This document shows, piece after piece, positions 26,896 to 34,823 of a stretch of 64,000 nt of DNA. Position 1 is the stretch's first letter. Each line of letters opens with the position of its first letter. The stretch is from Nitrosomonas ureae (GTDB lineage: Bacteria; Pseudomonadota; Gammaproteobacteria; Burkholderiales; Nitrosomonadaceae). The notes below the pieces were generated by a model that made no database searches, had not been told where the DNA came from, and worked only from the letters and a program-made list of their open reading frames with translations. Location of the stretch: positions 1,054,001 through 1,118,000 of the forward strand of contig NZ_CP013341.1 of NCBI RefSeq assembly GCF_001455205.1, written 5' to 3'. A program made the position numbers and the translations under genes.

Positions 26896-27015
26896 ATGAG
26901 TATCAAACAAAAACTCGAACTCACCAGGATCGGCAAGGATAAACGTCAAAATCCGGAATCGCGCATCCTGCGTGAAGGACAGACGCTATTCACCGTCGAA
27001 TGGGCGTTGAAATGA
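26896..27015 (+). pseudogene. 39-codon chimera: mod 5' end fused to helicase 3' end
   Basis: The first 27 codons (MSIKQKLELTRIGKDKR...) closely match the start of the mod gene at 28064 (MSGKQKLELTWIGKDKR...), with a 19-base identical run at DNA level. The last codons, TLFTVEWALK, match the end of the broken helicase (TLFTVEWELI at 25244). Its TGA overlaps the ATG of the DUF1016 gene, just as the helicase stop overlaps an ATG. This is a scar of recombination: a second mod start and a second helicase end joined by deletion. It is unlikely to encode a functional protein, although translation could couple to the next gene. Confidence 0.8.
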
Positions 27016-28067
27016 AGCGCACCCCACCTCCGCAACACGACATCTTGGAATCCCTGGCCAGTCAGATTGCCGAGATCGTTCAGCAAGCGCGCAGTCAGGT
27101 ACGCCAAAGCGTCAATCAGGCCATGGTAGCCAGCTACTGGGAAATTGGCCGTCTGATCGTCGAGCATGAGCAACAAGGGCAGACCCGCGCCGCCTATGGC
27201 ACACGGCAACTGGCAGCGCTTTCCGAACGACTGACGGCTCAGTTCGGGCGCGGCTTCGATGAGCGCAATTTGAGGAATATGAGACTGTTTTTTCAGTTCT
27301 TTCCAATTCGGAACGCAGTGCGTACCGAATTGAGCTGGACGCACTATCGCGTTCTGCTGCGCGTGGAAAATCCCTCTGTCCGCGAGTGGTACCTGCGCGA
27401 AGCCATCAGCCAGAACTGGAGCAGCCGGGCGCTGGACAGGCAAATCGGCGTGCTCTATTACGAACGCCTGTTGAGCAGCAGGGACAAGGCGCTGGTACAG
27501 GCCGAAGCTGCGCAGTACACGGAATCCCCGGCGGTGACCCGCAAGGATTCCCTGCGTGATCCCTATGTGCTGGATTTTCTCAACCTCAACACCGGCCGCT
27601 TTCTGGAAGGCGATCTGGAGCAGGCCATTATGGACAACCTGCAAAACTTTCTCCTGGAGCTGGGCAAAGGCTTTGCCTTTGTCGCCCGCCAGCAGCGTGT
27701 GAGTTTTGCCGATGAAGATTTTTATCTCGACCTCGTGTTCTACAACTACAAGCTCAAATGTTTTTTACTGGTGGACTTGAAACTGGGCAGGCTCACCCAT
27801 CAGGACATGGGGCAGATGGACACCTATGTGCGCCTGTACGACGAGCAAATCAAAGGCGCGGACGACAATCCCACCATCGGCCTGGTGTTGTGCAGCGAAA
27901 AAAGTGAAGCCGTAGTGCGCTATTCCGTACTGGCGGAACAACAGCAATTGTTTGCCGCCAAATACCTGCCTTATCTGCCGAGCGAAGCAGAGCTCAAACA
28001 CGAACTGGAACGCGAGCGCGAACGCGCCCTGCAAATGCTGGCGCAGCGACAAGAGGCACAAGAATGA
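27012..28067 (+). CDS. DUF1016 (YhcG-type) PDDEXK nuclease family protein
   Basis: 351 residues from the ATG at 27012. An N-terminal DUF1016_N helical domain (ARSQVRQSVNQAMVASYWEIG, ERNLRNMRLFFQFFP, SWTHYRVLLRV) is followed by a nuclease-like domain with FYLDLVFYNYKLKCFLLVDLK. Asp240 and Asp255-x-Lys257 fit a PDDEXK site in which the second acid is Asp. Members often accompany type I and III restriction loci, and their cutting activity is little studied. The stop overlaps the mod start as ATGA, so translation is probably coupled. The GC content is high, like that of the mod and res genes. Confidence 0.88.
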   Translation: MKRTPPPQHDILESLASQIAEIVQQARSQVRQSVNQAMVASYWEIGRLIVEHEQQGQTRAAYGTRQLAALSERLTAQFGRGFDERNLRNMRLFFQFFPIRNAVRTELSWTHYRVLLRVENPSVREWYLREAISQNWSSRALDRQIGVLYYERLLSSRDKALVQAEAAQYTESPAVTRKDSLRDPYVLDFLNLNTGRFLEGDLEQAIMDNLQNFLLELGKGFAFVARQQRVSFADEDFYLDLVFYNYKLKCFLLVDLKLGRLTHQDMGQMDTYVRLYDEQIKGADDNPTIGLVLCSEKSEAVVRYSVLAEQQQLFAAKYLPYLPSEAELKHELERERERALQMLAQRQEAQE

Positions 28068-29791
28068 GCGGCAAACAAAAACTCGAACTCACCTGGATCG
28101 GGAAGGACAAGCGGCCCAAGCTGGAGCCGCGCATTCTGCTGGAAGATCCGTCGCTGTCGTATCACGCCAGGCATCGGATTTCGGATAACGATAGCTTCGA
28201 CAACCGGCTGATCTTCGGCGACAACCTGCTGGCGTTGAAGGCGCTGGAGCAGGAGTTCTCCGGCAAGGTGAAGTGCGTGTTCATCGATCCGCCGTACAAC
28301 ACCGGCAGTGCGTTCACGCATTACGACGACGGACTGGAACATTCGATCTGGCTGGGATTGATGCGCGACCGGCTGGAGATCATCCGGCGGCTGCTATCCG
28401 AGGATGGATCGTTGTGGATTACAATTGATGATGCAGAGGGGCATTATCTTAAGGTGGTGTGTGATGAAATTTATGGCCGCCCTAATTTTTTGGGTACGGT
28501 TACTTGGCAGAAGACAACCAGCGTCCACAACAACGCTGTTTATTTCTCTTCCGCCACAGATATGCTTTTAGCCTACTCCAAGGAAATTTCGTTTTTTAAG
28601 ATGGGGCGACTTCCTCGCAGTGATCGGAATGTTGGCGATTACAGCAATACAGACAATGATCCACGTGGTCCTTGGGCATCAAGCCCGTTGCACGTTAGTT
28701 TGACTTCTGGGCAGCGGGGAAAACAGTATGCACAAACAGGAAAGAGTTCTGGATTGTTCCCCATTGTGAGTCCTCATGGGGAAGAAATTTTGCCACCTAA
28801 AGGGCGTTGCTGGGCATATTCACCGGAGACAATAGCCAGCTTTGAGAAAAATGATTTGATTTGGTGGGGAAAAGATGGGAAAAATCAACCGCGTCTGAAA
28901 CGCTTTTTGGAGCAAAGCAAGGAAGGCGTTGTTCCGATTACTCTTTGGTTATCCGAAGAAGTTGGTCATAACCAAGAGGCAAAGGCGGAAAACTCGATGC
29001 TACTTTCCGATCAGCCTGAACTGTTTTCTACACCAAAACCGGAACGCCTTTTGTCGCGGATCTTGACGCTGACTACAAGTCCCGGCGATCTCGTCCTCGA
29101 CTCCTTCGCCGGTTCCGGCACCACCGGCGCGGTGGCGCACAAAATGGGCCGCCGCTGGATCATGGTTGAGTTGGGTGAACACTGCCACACGCACATCATT
29201 CCGCGCCTGAAAAAAGTCATCGATGGCGACGATCAAGGTGGCATATCCAAAGCGGTGAACTGGCAAGGTGGCGGCGGGTTCCGCTACTACAAACTGGCAC
29301 CCAGCCTGATCGTCAACGACCGTTGGGGCAATCCGGTGATCAACCCGGAATACAACGCGGCGATGCTGGCCGAAGCACTGGCGAAACTGGAAGGTTTCAC
29401 CTACGCACCGTCGGAAGTTCATTGGTGGCAGCACGGCCATTCCAGCGAGCGCGATTTCATTTATGTGACCACGCAAAATCTTTCCGCCGCGCAGTTGCAG
29501 GCGCTGTGCGATGAGATCGGCAGTGAACAAAGCCTGCTGGTGTGCTGTTCGGCATTCCGTGGCGTGAGTGCGGCTCAAGCCGCAGAGCGCTGGCCAAACC
29601 TGACCTTGAAAAAAATCCCCAAGATGGTGCTGGCGCGTTGCGAGTGGGGGCATGACGATTACAGCCTGAATGTCGCGAATCTGCCGATGGCGCAGCCTGA
29701 ACCGATCGAGCCTGCCGTAAGCAAAGGGAGGAAAGCCAAGACGGACCGGCGCACCGCCGATCTGTTTGGCGATGGGGAAGGCGAGGCATGA
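28064..29791 (+). CDS. Type III-like site-specific adenine-N6 DNA methyltransferase (Mod)
   Basis: 575 residues. The beta-class motif order is visible: catalytic motif IV DPPYNTG at residues 75-81 near the N-terminus, and SAM-binding motif I DSFAGSGTT at 346-354. The target-recognition region lies between them. The DPPY form indicates N6-methyladenine. It would mark the host sites recognised with the Res subunit at 30857. The central part (about 28410-29060) is clearly AT-richer than both ends, which suggests that the recognition domain was swapped by recombination. The C-terminal 200 residues are GC-rich and end in a basic tail (KGRKAKTDRRTADLF). A 35-codon open stretch follows directly and is probably not a gene. 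Confidence 0.9.
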   Translation: MSGKQKLELTWIGKDKRPKLEPRILLEDPSLSYHARHRISDNDSFDNRLIFGDNLLALKALEQEFSGKVKCVFIDPPYNTGSAFTHYDDGLEHSIWLGLMRDRLEIIRRLLSEDGSLWITIDDAEGHYLKVVCDEIYGRPNFLGTVTWQKTTSVHNNAVYFSSATDMLLAYSKEISFFKMGRLPRSDRNVGDYSNTDNDPRGPWASSPLHVSLTSGQRGKQYAQTGKSSGLFPIVSPHGEEILPPKGRCWAYSPETIASFEKNDLIWWGKDGKNQPRLKRFLEQSKEGVVPITLWLSEEVGHNQEAKAENSMLLSDQPELFSTPKPERLLSRILTLTTSPGDLVLDSFAGSGTTGAVAHKMGRRWIMVELGEHCHTHIIPRLKKVIDGDDQGGISKAVNWQGGGGFRYYKLAPSLIVNDRWGNPVINPEYNAAMLAEALAKLEGFTYAPSEVHWWQHGHSSERDFIYVTTQNLSAAQLQALCDEIGSEQSLLVCCSAFRGVSAAQAAERWPNLTLKKIPKMVLARCEWGHDDYSLNVANLPMAQPEPIEPAVSKGRKAKTDRRTADLFGDGEGEA

Positions 29792-29878
29792 ACTGGAACA
29801 AAGGCGCTTATTTTGTCCAGCAAGCTGCTGGACAATTTTGTGATGCTGCAATCGGGCAGCAGACCAAGGAGACTGCTT

Positions 29879-30853
29879 ATGGCAAAGAAACCTGATACCA
29901 AGAAGCGCGAAGTTTCCATCGTCCGTTCTTCTGCAGCGGAATATCTCATCTTTGTGGCGGCCAGTGGCAAAGACGGTGTGGAGGCAGTGTATGCCGATGC
30001 GAATGTCTGGCTGACTCAAAAAATGATGGCAACCCTCTACAATGTGGAAACCCATACGATCAACTACCACTTGAAAAAGGTTTTTTCCGACAGTGAGTTG
30101 CAAGAGGATTCAGTTATTCGAAGTTTTCGAATAACTGCCGCCGACGGAAAAAACTATGACACCAAGCATTATAACTTGGCGGCCATCATTGCCGTGGGCT
30201 ACAAGGTCAATTCCGAGCGGGCAGTGCAGTTTCGCAAGTGGGCTACGGCCATCGTCGAGGAGTTCACCATCAAGGGCTACACGATGGACGATGAGCGACT
30301 GAAAAATGGCGGCTCTGTCCTGACAGATCAATACTTTGAGGAGCAGCTTCAGCGCGTCCGTGAGATTCGCCTTTCGGAGCGCAAGTTCTATCAAAAAATC
30401 ACCGATCTTTATGCCACGTCGATTGATTACGATGTGACTGCACAGGCCACCAAGCGATTTTTCGCCACCGTACAGAATAAACTGCATTGGGCCATTCATG
30501 GACAGACGGCGGCGGAAGTCATCGTCGCACGTGCGGATGCGGAAAAGCCCAATATGGGGTTGACCACTTGGCAGGATGCGCCACGTGGAAAAATTCAGAA
30601 GTTTGACGTGGTTATTGCCAAAAATTACCTGAGCAAAAGCGAAATGGCTCAGCTTTCCCGGCTGGTGAACGCCTACCTGGATATGGCCGAGCTGATGGCG
30701 CAGAACAAGATGCCCATGACCATGCAGGATTGGGAAATTCGATTAAACCGATTCATTGAAATGACCGATCGTGAGGTATTACAGGATGCCGGTAAGGTCA
30801 CGGCGGAAATCGCACGCACCCATGCTGAAGCTGCTGGACAACAAGGAGAATGA
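29879..30853 (+). CDS. RhuM family protein
   Basis: 324 residues from the ATG at 29879, chosen because AAGGAGA lies 6 bases upstream; the frame is open to 29813 without a ribosome site. The RhuM (virulence RhuM) signature is visible in VWLTQKMMATLYNVETHTINYHLKKVF and KHYNLAAIIAVGYKVNSERAVQFRKWA. The first part resembles a phage Bro/KilA-like winged helix, so DNA binding is plausible. The C-terminal half is helical (FIEMTDREVLQDAGKVT). The name comes from a Salmonella island, but most homologues lie inside restriction loci between mod and res genes, as here. Its role there is unknown; control or accessory function is inferred. Confidence 0.88.
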   Translation: MAKKPDTKKREVSIVRSSAAEYLIFVAASGKDGVEAVYADANVWLTQKMMATLYNVETHTINYHLKKVFSDSELQEDSVIRSFRITAADGKNYDTKHYNLAAIIAVGYKVNSERAVQFRKWATAIVEEFTIKGYTMDDERLKNGGSVLTDQYFEEQLQRVREIRLSERKFYQKITDLYATSIDYDVTAQATKRFFATVQNKLHWAIHGQTAAEVIVARADAEKPNMGLTTWQDAPRGKIQKFDVVIAKNYLSKSEMAQLSRLVNAYLDMAELMAQNKMPMTMQDWEIRLNRFIEMTDREVLQDAGKVTAEIARTHAEAAGQQGE

Positions 30854-30856
30854 AGC

Positions 30857-33595
30857 ATGAGTGTCCGCATCCAGAACCATATTATAGGACGCTTGTCGCT
30901 GCGCTCCCCGCAAGCCGAATCGTTGGAAAGACTGAAACAGGCATTGGATGCCGCGCCGGAACTGTTGAGCCATGACGAACGCGATGTGGCAGCGATTCTC
31001 GCTACGCTGAAAGCCGAGTTCCCGGCGCTGGCAGACTTCGAGCGCGAATTTCCCTCGCTATGCTTTGCGCTGGCGACCGGTGTGGGCAAAACGCGGTTGA
31101 TGGGAGCTTTTATCGCCTACCTGCATCTGGCGCACGGTATCAACAACTTCTTTGTGCTCGCGCCCAATCTCACGATCTACAACAAGCTGATTACGGATTT
31201 CACGCCAAATACACCGAAATATGTGTTTAAAGGCATCGGTGAATTTGCCCTCAATGCGCCTCGCGTCATTACTGGGGACAACTACGATCAGCAAAACATC
31301 TTCGGCGGCGAGTTATTGGGTGAAGTTCGCATCAATATTTTCAACATCGCTAAGATCGCCTCGGAGGTGCGTGGCGGGAAAGAACCACGTATCAAGCGCA
31401 TGAAAGAAGTGCTGGGCGATAGCTACTTCAACCATCTGGCTAATTTGCCGGATCTGGTGCTGCTGATGGATGAATCGCACCGCTATCGCGCGCAGGCTGG
31501 CATGCGGGCCATCAATGAATTACAGCCTTTGTTCGGACTGGAGCTGACAGCCACACCTTTCGTAGAAGCAAACCCAAAGCCGATCCCGTTCAAGAATGTA
31601 GTTGTGGACTACCCGCTGGCACGGGCAATGGAGGACGGTTTCGTCAAGGAGCCAGCCGTTGTCACGCAGCGTAATTTTGATGCGAAAGCACACACGCCCG
31701 AGGAAATCGAGAAGATCAAGCTGGAAGACGGCGTGCGCTTGCACGAAACTACAAAAGTTGAGCTGCTGACCTATGCCCGGGAAAACGGTGTTGCGCCGGT
31801 CAAACCCTTCATACTCGTGATCGCACGGGATACCACGCACGCCGGGCAACTTTTGGTGCTTCTGCAGTCGGAGGCTTTCTTTGACGCACGCTATCGGAGC
31901 AAGGTGATTCAGGTTGACTCCAGCCGCTCAGGCAGCGAAGAGGAGGAAATGATTTCCCGTTTGCTCGCGGTCGAGAGCGTGGACGAACCGACCGAGATCG
32001 TGATTCACGTCAACATGCTGAAGGAAGGCTGGGATGTGACCAATCTCTATACCATCGTTCCGCTACGCGCCGCCAATGCCCGCACGCTGATTGAACAATC
32101 CATCGGCCGCGGTTTGCGTCTGCCTTATGGCAAGCGAACAGGTGTGGCGGCGGTGGATCGCCTGAACATCGTGGCGCACGATAAATTCCAGGAGATTATC
32201 GACGAGGCGAACCGCGGCGACTCGCCAATTCGTTTGAAGCAAATCATCCTCGATGCGCCAAGCGCTGACGATAAAAAAGTCAGCGTACAAGTTGGTTCGG
32301 GCGCAATGACACGTCTGGGCCTGACGGATGCGCCCGTGGTAGCCGGTGCTCCGTCGAACGCCGGGACGGCTCCAACGGCCTCGGCACCTGCCTCCGTCTT
32401 CACCACTGAAGCAGAGCGACAGGCGGCTCGCGTCGTGATGGATGTGATTGGAAAGTACGAAGTCAGACGCGATCTGGTGCCCACCAGCAGCGCACTGCTT
32501 ACCCCTGAGGTTCAATCAGCAATCTTGACTGAGGTCACCGAGCGCCTGGCTTTATTAAATCGGCCGATGCAAGGCAACTTGCTGGCTGGCGTCGATGATG
32601 GGCAGCCGAAACTTGATCTGTCAGCCGTAGTGGCAAAAACGACGGAGATTGTCGCTCAGCAGACCATCGACATCCCCCGTATCGCCGTGGTGCCTACTGG
32701 CGAAGTCACCACGGGCTTTCATCCGTTCAAACTGAGTCTATTACCCAATTTTCAACCAGGACAACGCGAAATTGTGGGGCAAGAACTACGTACCAATGAG
32801 CAGTTTACGTTAAGCAGCGAAAGAGGAATTCGCGAAAAGCGCTTCGAGGATTACATTGTTAAAAAGCTTATCGACTATGACAACATAGATTACTTCACTC
32901 AAGCTGAGTTGCTATACGACTTGGCGGGCCAAGCCGTTGCTCATTATCAGGAGCAGAATTACTCTGAAAATGAACTGCACGAAATCCTCGATACTTTTGG
33001 CAGTGAGCTTGCTCGCTTAATTCGTGCTGAGATGATGGAGCACTTTTGGGAAGAAGCAACCGGGTATGAAGTGCAGGTCAGTCGTGGTTTTACTGAACTG
33101 AAGCCCTGCAACTACACGGCTACGGCAGGACAGACGGCGCACCATTTCCGTGAAACGCTGACCGAGACCGGGCGTATCAAGCAGATGCTATTCGGCGGTT
33201 TTTCGCGTTGCCTGTATCCGCTGCAAAAGTTCGATTCGGATACCGAGCGCCGCTTTTCCGTCATCCTGGAGCGCGATGCCTTGAAGTGGTTTAAACCCGC
33301 CAAGGGGCAGTTCCAAATCTATTACAAGCTGGGCACGGAGCAGCCGGAGTACATCCCTGACTTTGTCGTTGAGACGGATACAACCATTTACATGGTTGAA
33401 ACCAAGGCGCGCACGGACGTCAATACTCAAGAGGTGCAGGCCAAAGCGAGTTCGGCAGCTCGTTGGTGCAAGCACGCATCGGATTACGCAGCAGCCATTG
33501 GCACCAAGACATGGAAGTATCTGCTTGTGCCGCACGACGAGATTGCCGAATCAAAACGTCTGAATGACTTCTTGCGCTTTGAAGTAAAGTGCTGA
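30857..33595 (+). CDS. Type III restriction enzyme Res subunit (helicase-nuclease)
   Basis: 912 residues. The SF2 motor has Walker A ATGVGKT (residues 73-79), the DEAD-box variant DESH (205-208), LELTATPF (motif III) and QSIGRGLRLP (motif VI). A PDDEXK nuclease follows near the C-terminus: Asp835 in PDFVVE, then Glu848-x-Lys850 in VETKAR. All key residues are intact. Res works with Mod: it hydrolyses ATP on finding unmethylated sites and cuts DNA. The ATG at 30857 is 3 bases after the RhuM stop, so the genes are cotranscribed. Unlike the upstream helicase, this gene shows no lesion. Confidence 0.93.
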   Translation: MSVRIQNHIIGRLSLRSPQAESLERLKQALDAAPELLSHDERDVAAILATLKAEFPALADFEREFPSLCFALATGVGKTRLMGAFIAYLHLAHGINNFFVLAPNLTIYNKLITDFTPNTPKYVFKGIGEFALNAPRVITGDNYDQQNIFGGELLGEVRINIFNIAKIASEVRGGKEPRIKRMKEVLGDSYFNHLANLPDLVLLMDESHRYRAQAGMRAINELQPLFGLELTATPFVEANPKPIPFKNVVVDYPLARAMEDGFVKEPAVVTQRNFDAKAHTPEEIEKIKLEDGVRLHETTKVELLTYARENGVAPVKPFILVIARDTTHAGQLLVLLQSEAFFDARYRSKVIQVDSSRSGSEEEEMISRLLAVESVDEPTEIVIHVNMLKEGWDVTNLYTIVPLRAANARTLIEQSIGRGLRLPYGKRTGVAAVDRLNIVAHDKFQEIIDEANRGDSPIRLKQIILDAPSADDKKVSVQVGSGAMTRLGLTDAPVVAGAPSNAGTAPTASAPASVFTTEAERQAARVVMDVIGKYEVRRDLVPTSSALLTPEVQSAILTEVTERLALLNRPMQGNLLAGVDDGQPKLDLSAVVAKTTEIVAQQTIDIPRIAVVPTGEVTTGFHPFKLSLLPNFQPGQREIVGQELRTNEQFTLSSERGIREKRFEDYIVKKLIDYDNIDYFTQAELLYDLAGQAVAHYQEQNYSENELHEILDTFGSELARLIRAEMMEHFWEEATGYEVQVSRGFTELKPCNYTATAGQTAHHFRETLTETGRIKQMLFGGFSRCLYPLQKFDSDTERRFSVILERDALKWFKPAKGQFQIYYKLGTEQPEYIPDFVVETDTTIYMVETKARTDVNTQEVQAKASSAARWCKHASDYAAAIGTKTWKYLLVPHDEIAESKRLNDFLRFEVKC

Positions 33596-33680
33596 AGTTC
33601 GCCTTGCTGAAGATATCTTGTCTATTCCTATCTCTAATTGGTGCTAACTTTGACAAGTCGCGCTAATAAAGTTGATTTTA

Positions 33681-33709
33681 TGGCGCAATAATTTTTATCG
33701 CGCCATAAA
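33681..33709. terminator. Inverted repeat downstream of the res gene
   Basis: TATGGCGC and GCGCCATA are perfectly complementary around a 13-base AT-rich loop, followed by AAAAC. It lies about 85 bases after the Res stop. The plus-strand T tract is missing, so it may stop transcription poorly or act as a protein-binding site. It also roughly marks the right edge of the island. Confidence 0.4.
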
Positions 33710-33864
33710 AACTTGCCATACCGATAGAGCTGTCTGATGACTTTAGCACGAGTCCCCGAACGGCGAACTTCCATACTTCTGGCAATAAATCGTATTGCAA
33801 TACCAGACAACACCAGCCTATTCTTTATAAAAAGCCAAAGCTATCCTAAATCGGAGATCAATCA

Positions 33865-34764
33865 ATGAAAAAGAACCTTTTTATTCCAAAACTCTGTTCC
33901 ATATCGCTGACGTTCATTCTGGCGCAGGGCGTTTCCTATGCTATGCCCGGTATGCACGGTTCCAGCAGTGGAGTGGCTACGGAACATCCACGGGTATCGA
34001 ACAGTCTCGGCGGGAAAATCAATTCGACCGGATCGGAGATGGAGATTACTTACAGCGCTGACGGCAAGACGGCGATTTTTGTGTCGACCCGTGAAGGCAG
34101 TATCCAGTCGCCCGGCGATACTTACAGTTTCGATATCTGGATGTCGCATCAGGCCGACGGTGAATGGCAGGAGCCGATTCATCTGGGGCCGGGCATCTAC
34201 CCCAAGGTGGGGCCGAACATCAATACCTCGACCGGTGAAGAGCATTGTCCGATCATTGCTTCCGACAGCCTGATTTACTTCAGTTATCACCAGCCGGGCG
34301 TGACGCAGGACAGCGATATCTGGAAGGTCGAGAAGAAGGATGGCGTGTGGCAGAAGCCGGAGAGCCTGGGGCTGAAGATCAATTCACCGCAGCGCGACCA
34401 TATGCACTGGACCGGGTTGTCCAAGGACGGCAAGAGCTTGATCATCACCAGCACGCGGACTGATTTGGGTTCGCGCGGCGGGCATGATGAGTGGATTTCG
34501 CATCAAAATACCGAGGGCGAATGGCAGGAGCCGCTGAATCTCGGCGATGCGGTCAATACCGGCGGGGAGGATATGTGCTGGACGTTTACCCCGGATGGCA
34601 AGAAATTCACCGGCAGTTGGGGGCCGCATAGCACTTATGACATGGATCTGCGCTGGGTGAACAAGGATGATGTGCCGTTGCTGAAAGACTTTGAGCCAAT
34701 CGGTCCGCCGCCCAATTTGCTGATCAACAGCAAAGCCAAAACTGACAAGCCGTTGCAGCCGTAA
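33865..34764 (+). CDS. Secreted PD40 (WD40-like) beta-propeller protein
   Basis: 299 residues with a signal peptide (MKKNLFIPKLCSISLTFIL, cut near SYA), so it is exported. Repeated propeller blades carry the PD40 pattern: EITYSADGKTAIFVSTRE, CPIIASDSLIYFSYH, HWTGLSKDGKSLIITSTR and WTFTPDGKKFTGSW. EWQEP recurs at two blade junctions (GEWQEPIHLG, GEWQEPLNLG). A His- and Met-containing segment (MPGMHGSSSG) follows the cleavage site and might bind metal. It resembles the TolB-like C-terminal domain but lacks the TolB N-domain. The ligand is unknown. It is convergent with typA across a strong hairpin. Confidence 0.8.
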   Translation: MKKNLFIPKLCSISLTFILAQGVSYAMPGMHGSSSGVATEHPRVSNSLGGKINSTGSEMEITYSADGKTAIFVSTREGSIQSPGDTYSFDIWMSHQADGEWQEPIHLGPGIYPKVGPNINTSTGEEHCPIIASDSLIYFSYHQPGVTQDSDIWKVEKKDGVWQKPESLGLKINSPQRDHMHWTGLSKDGKSLIITSTRTDLGSRGGHDEWISHQNTEGEWQEPLNLGDAVNTGGEDMCWTFTPDGKKFTGSWGPHSTYDMDLRWVNKDDVPLLKDFEPIGPPPNLLINSKAKTDKPLQP

Positions 34765-34771
34765 GTTTTAG

Positions 34772-34803
34772 TGCGCCGGTATGATTCGTTCGATACCGGC
34801 GCA
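34772..34803. terminator. Bidirectional terminator hairpin between the PD40 gene and typA
   Basis: TGCGCCGGTAT and ATACCGGCGCA form a perfect 11-bp stem with a 10-base loop, between two convergent stop codons 8 and 21 bases away. AT-rich sequence flanks both sides (AATTATATTG and AAACTTAC), so it can serve both genes. Confidence 0.7.
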
Positions 34804-34823
34804 ATTATATTGAAAATCAGTTA

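Noticed and set aside
29000..30103. 367-codon minus-strand open frame across mod and rhuM
   Set aside because: It is antisense to two well-supported genes with intact motifs and has no recognisable domain; the length follows from high GC.
22342..33595. DISARM or BREX assignment for the island
   Set aside because: The DrmA/DrmB, PglZ, BrxC or PLD components that define these systems are absent.
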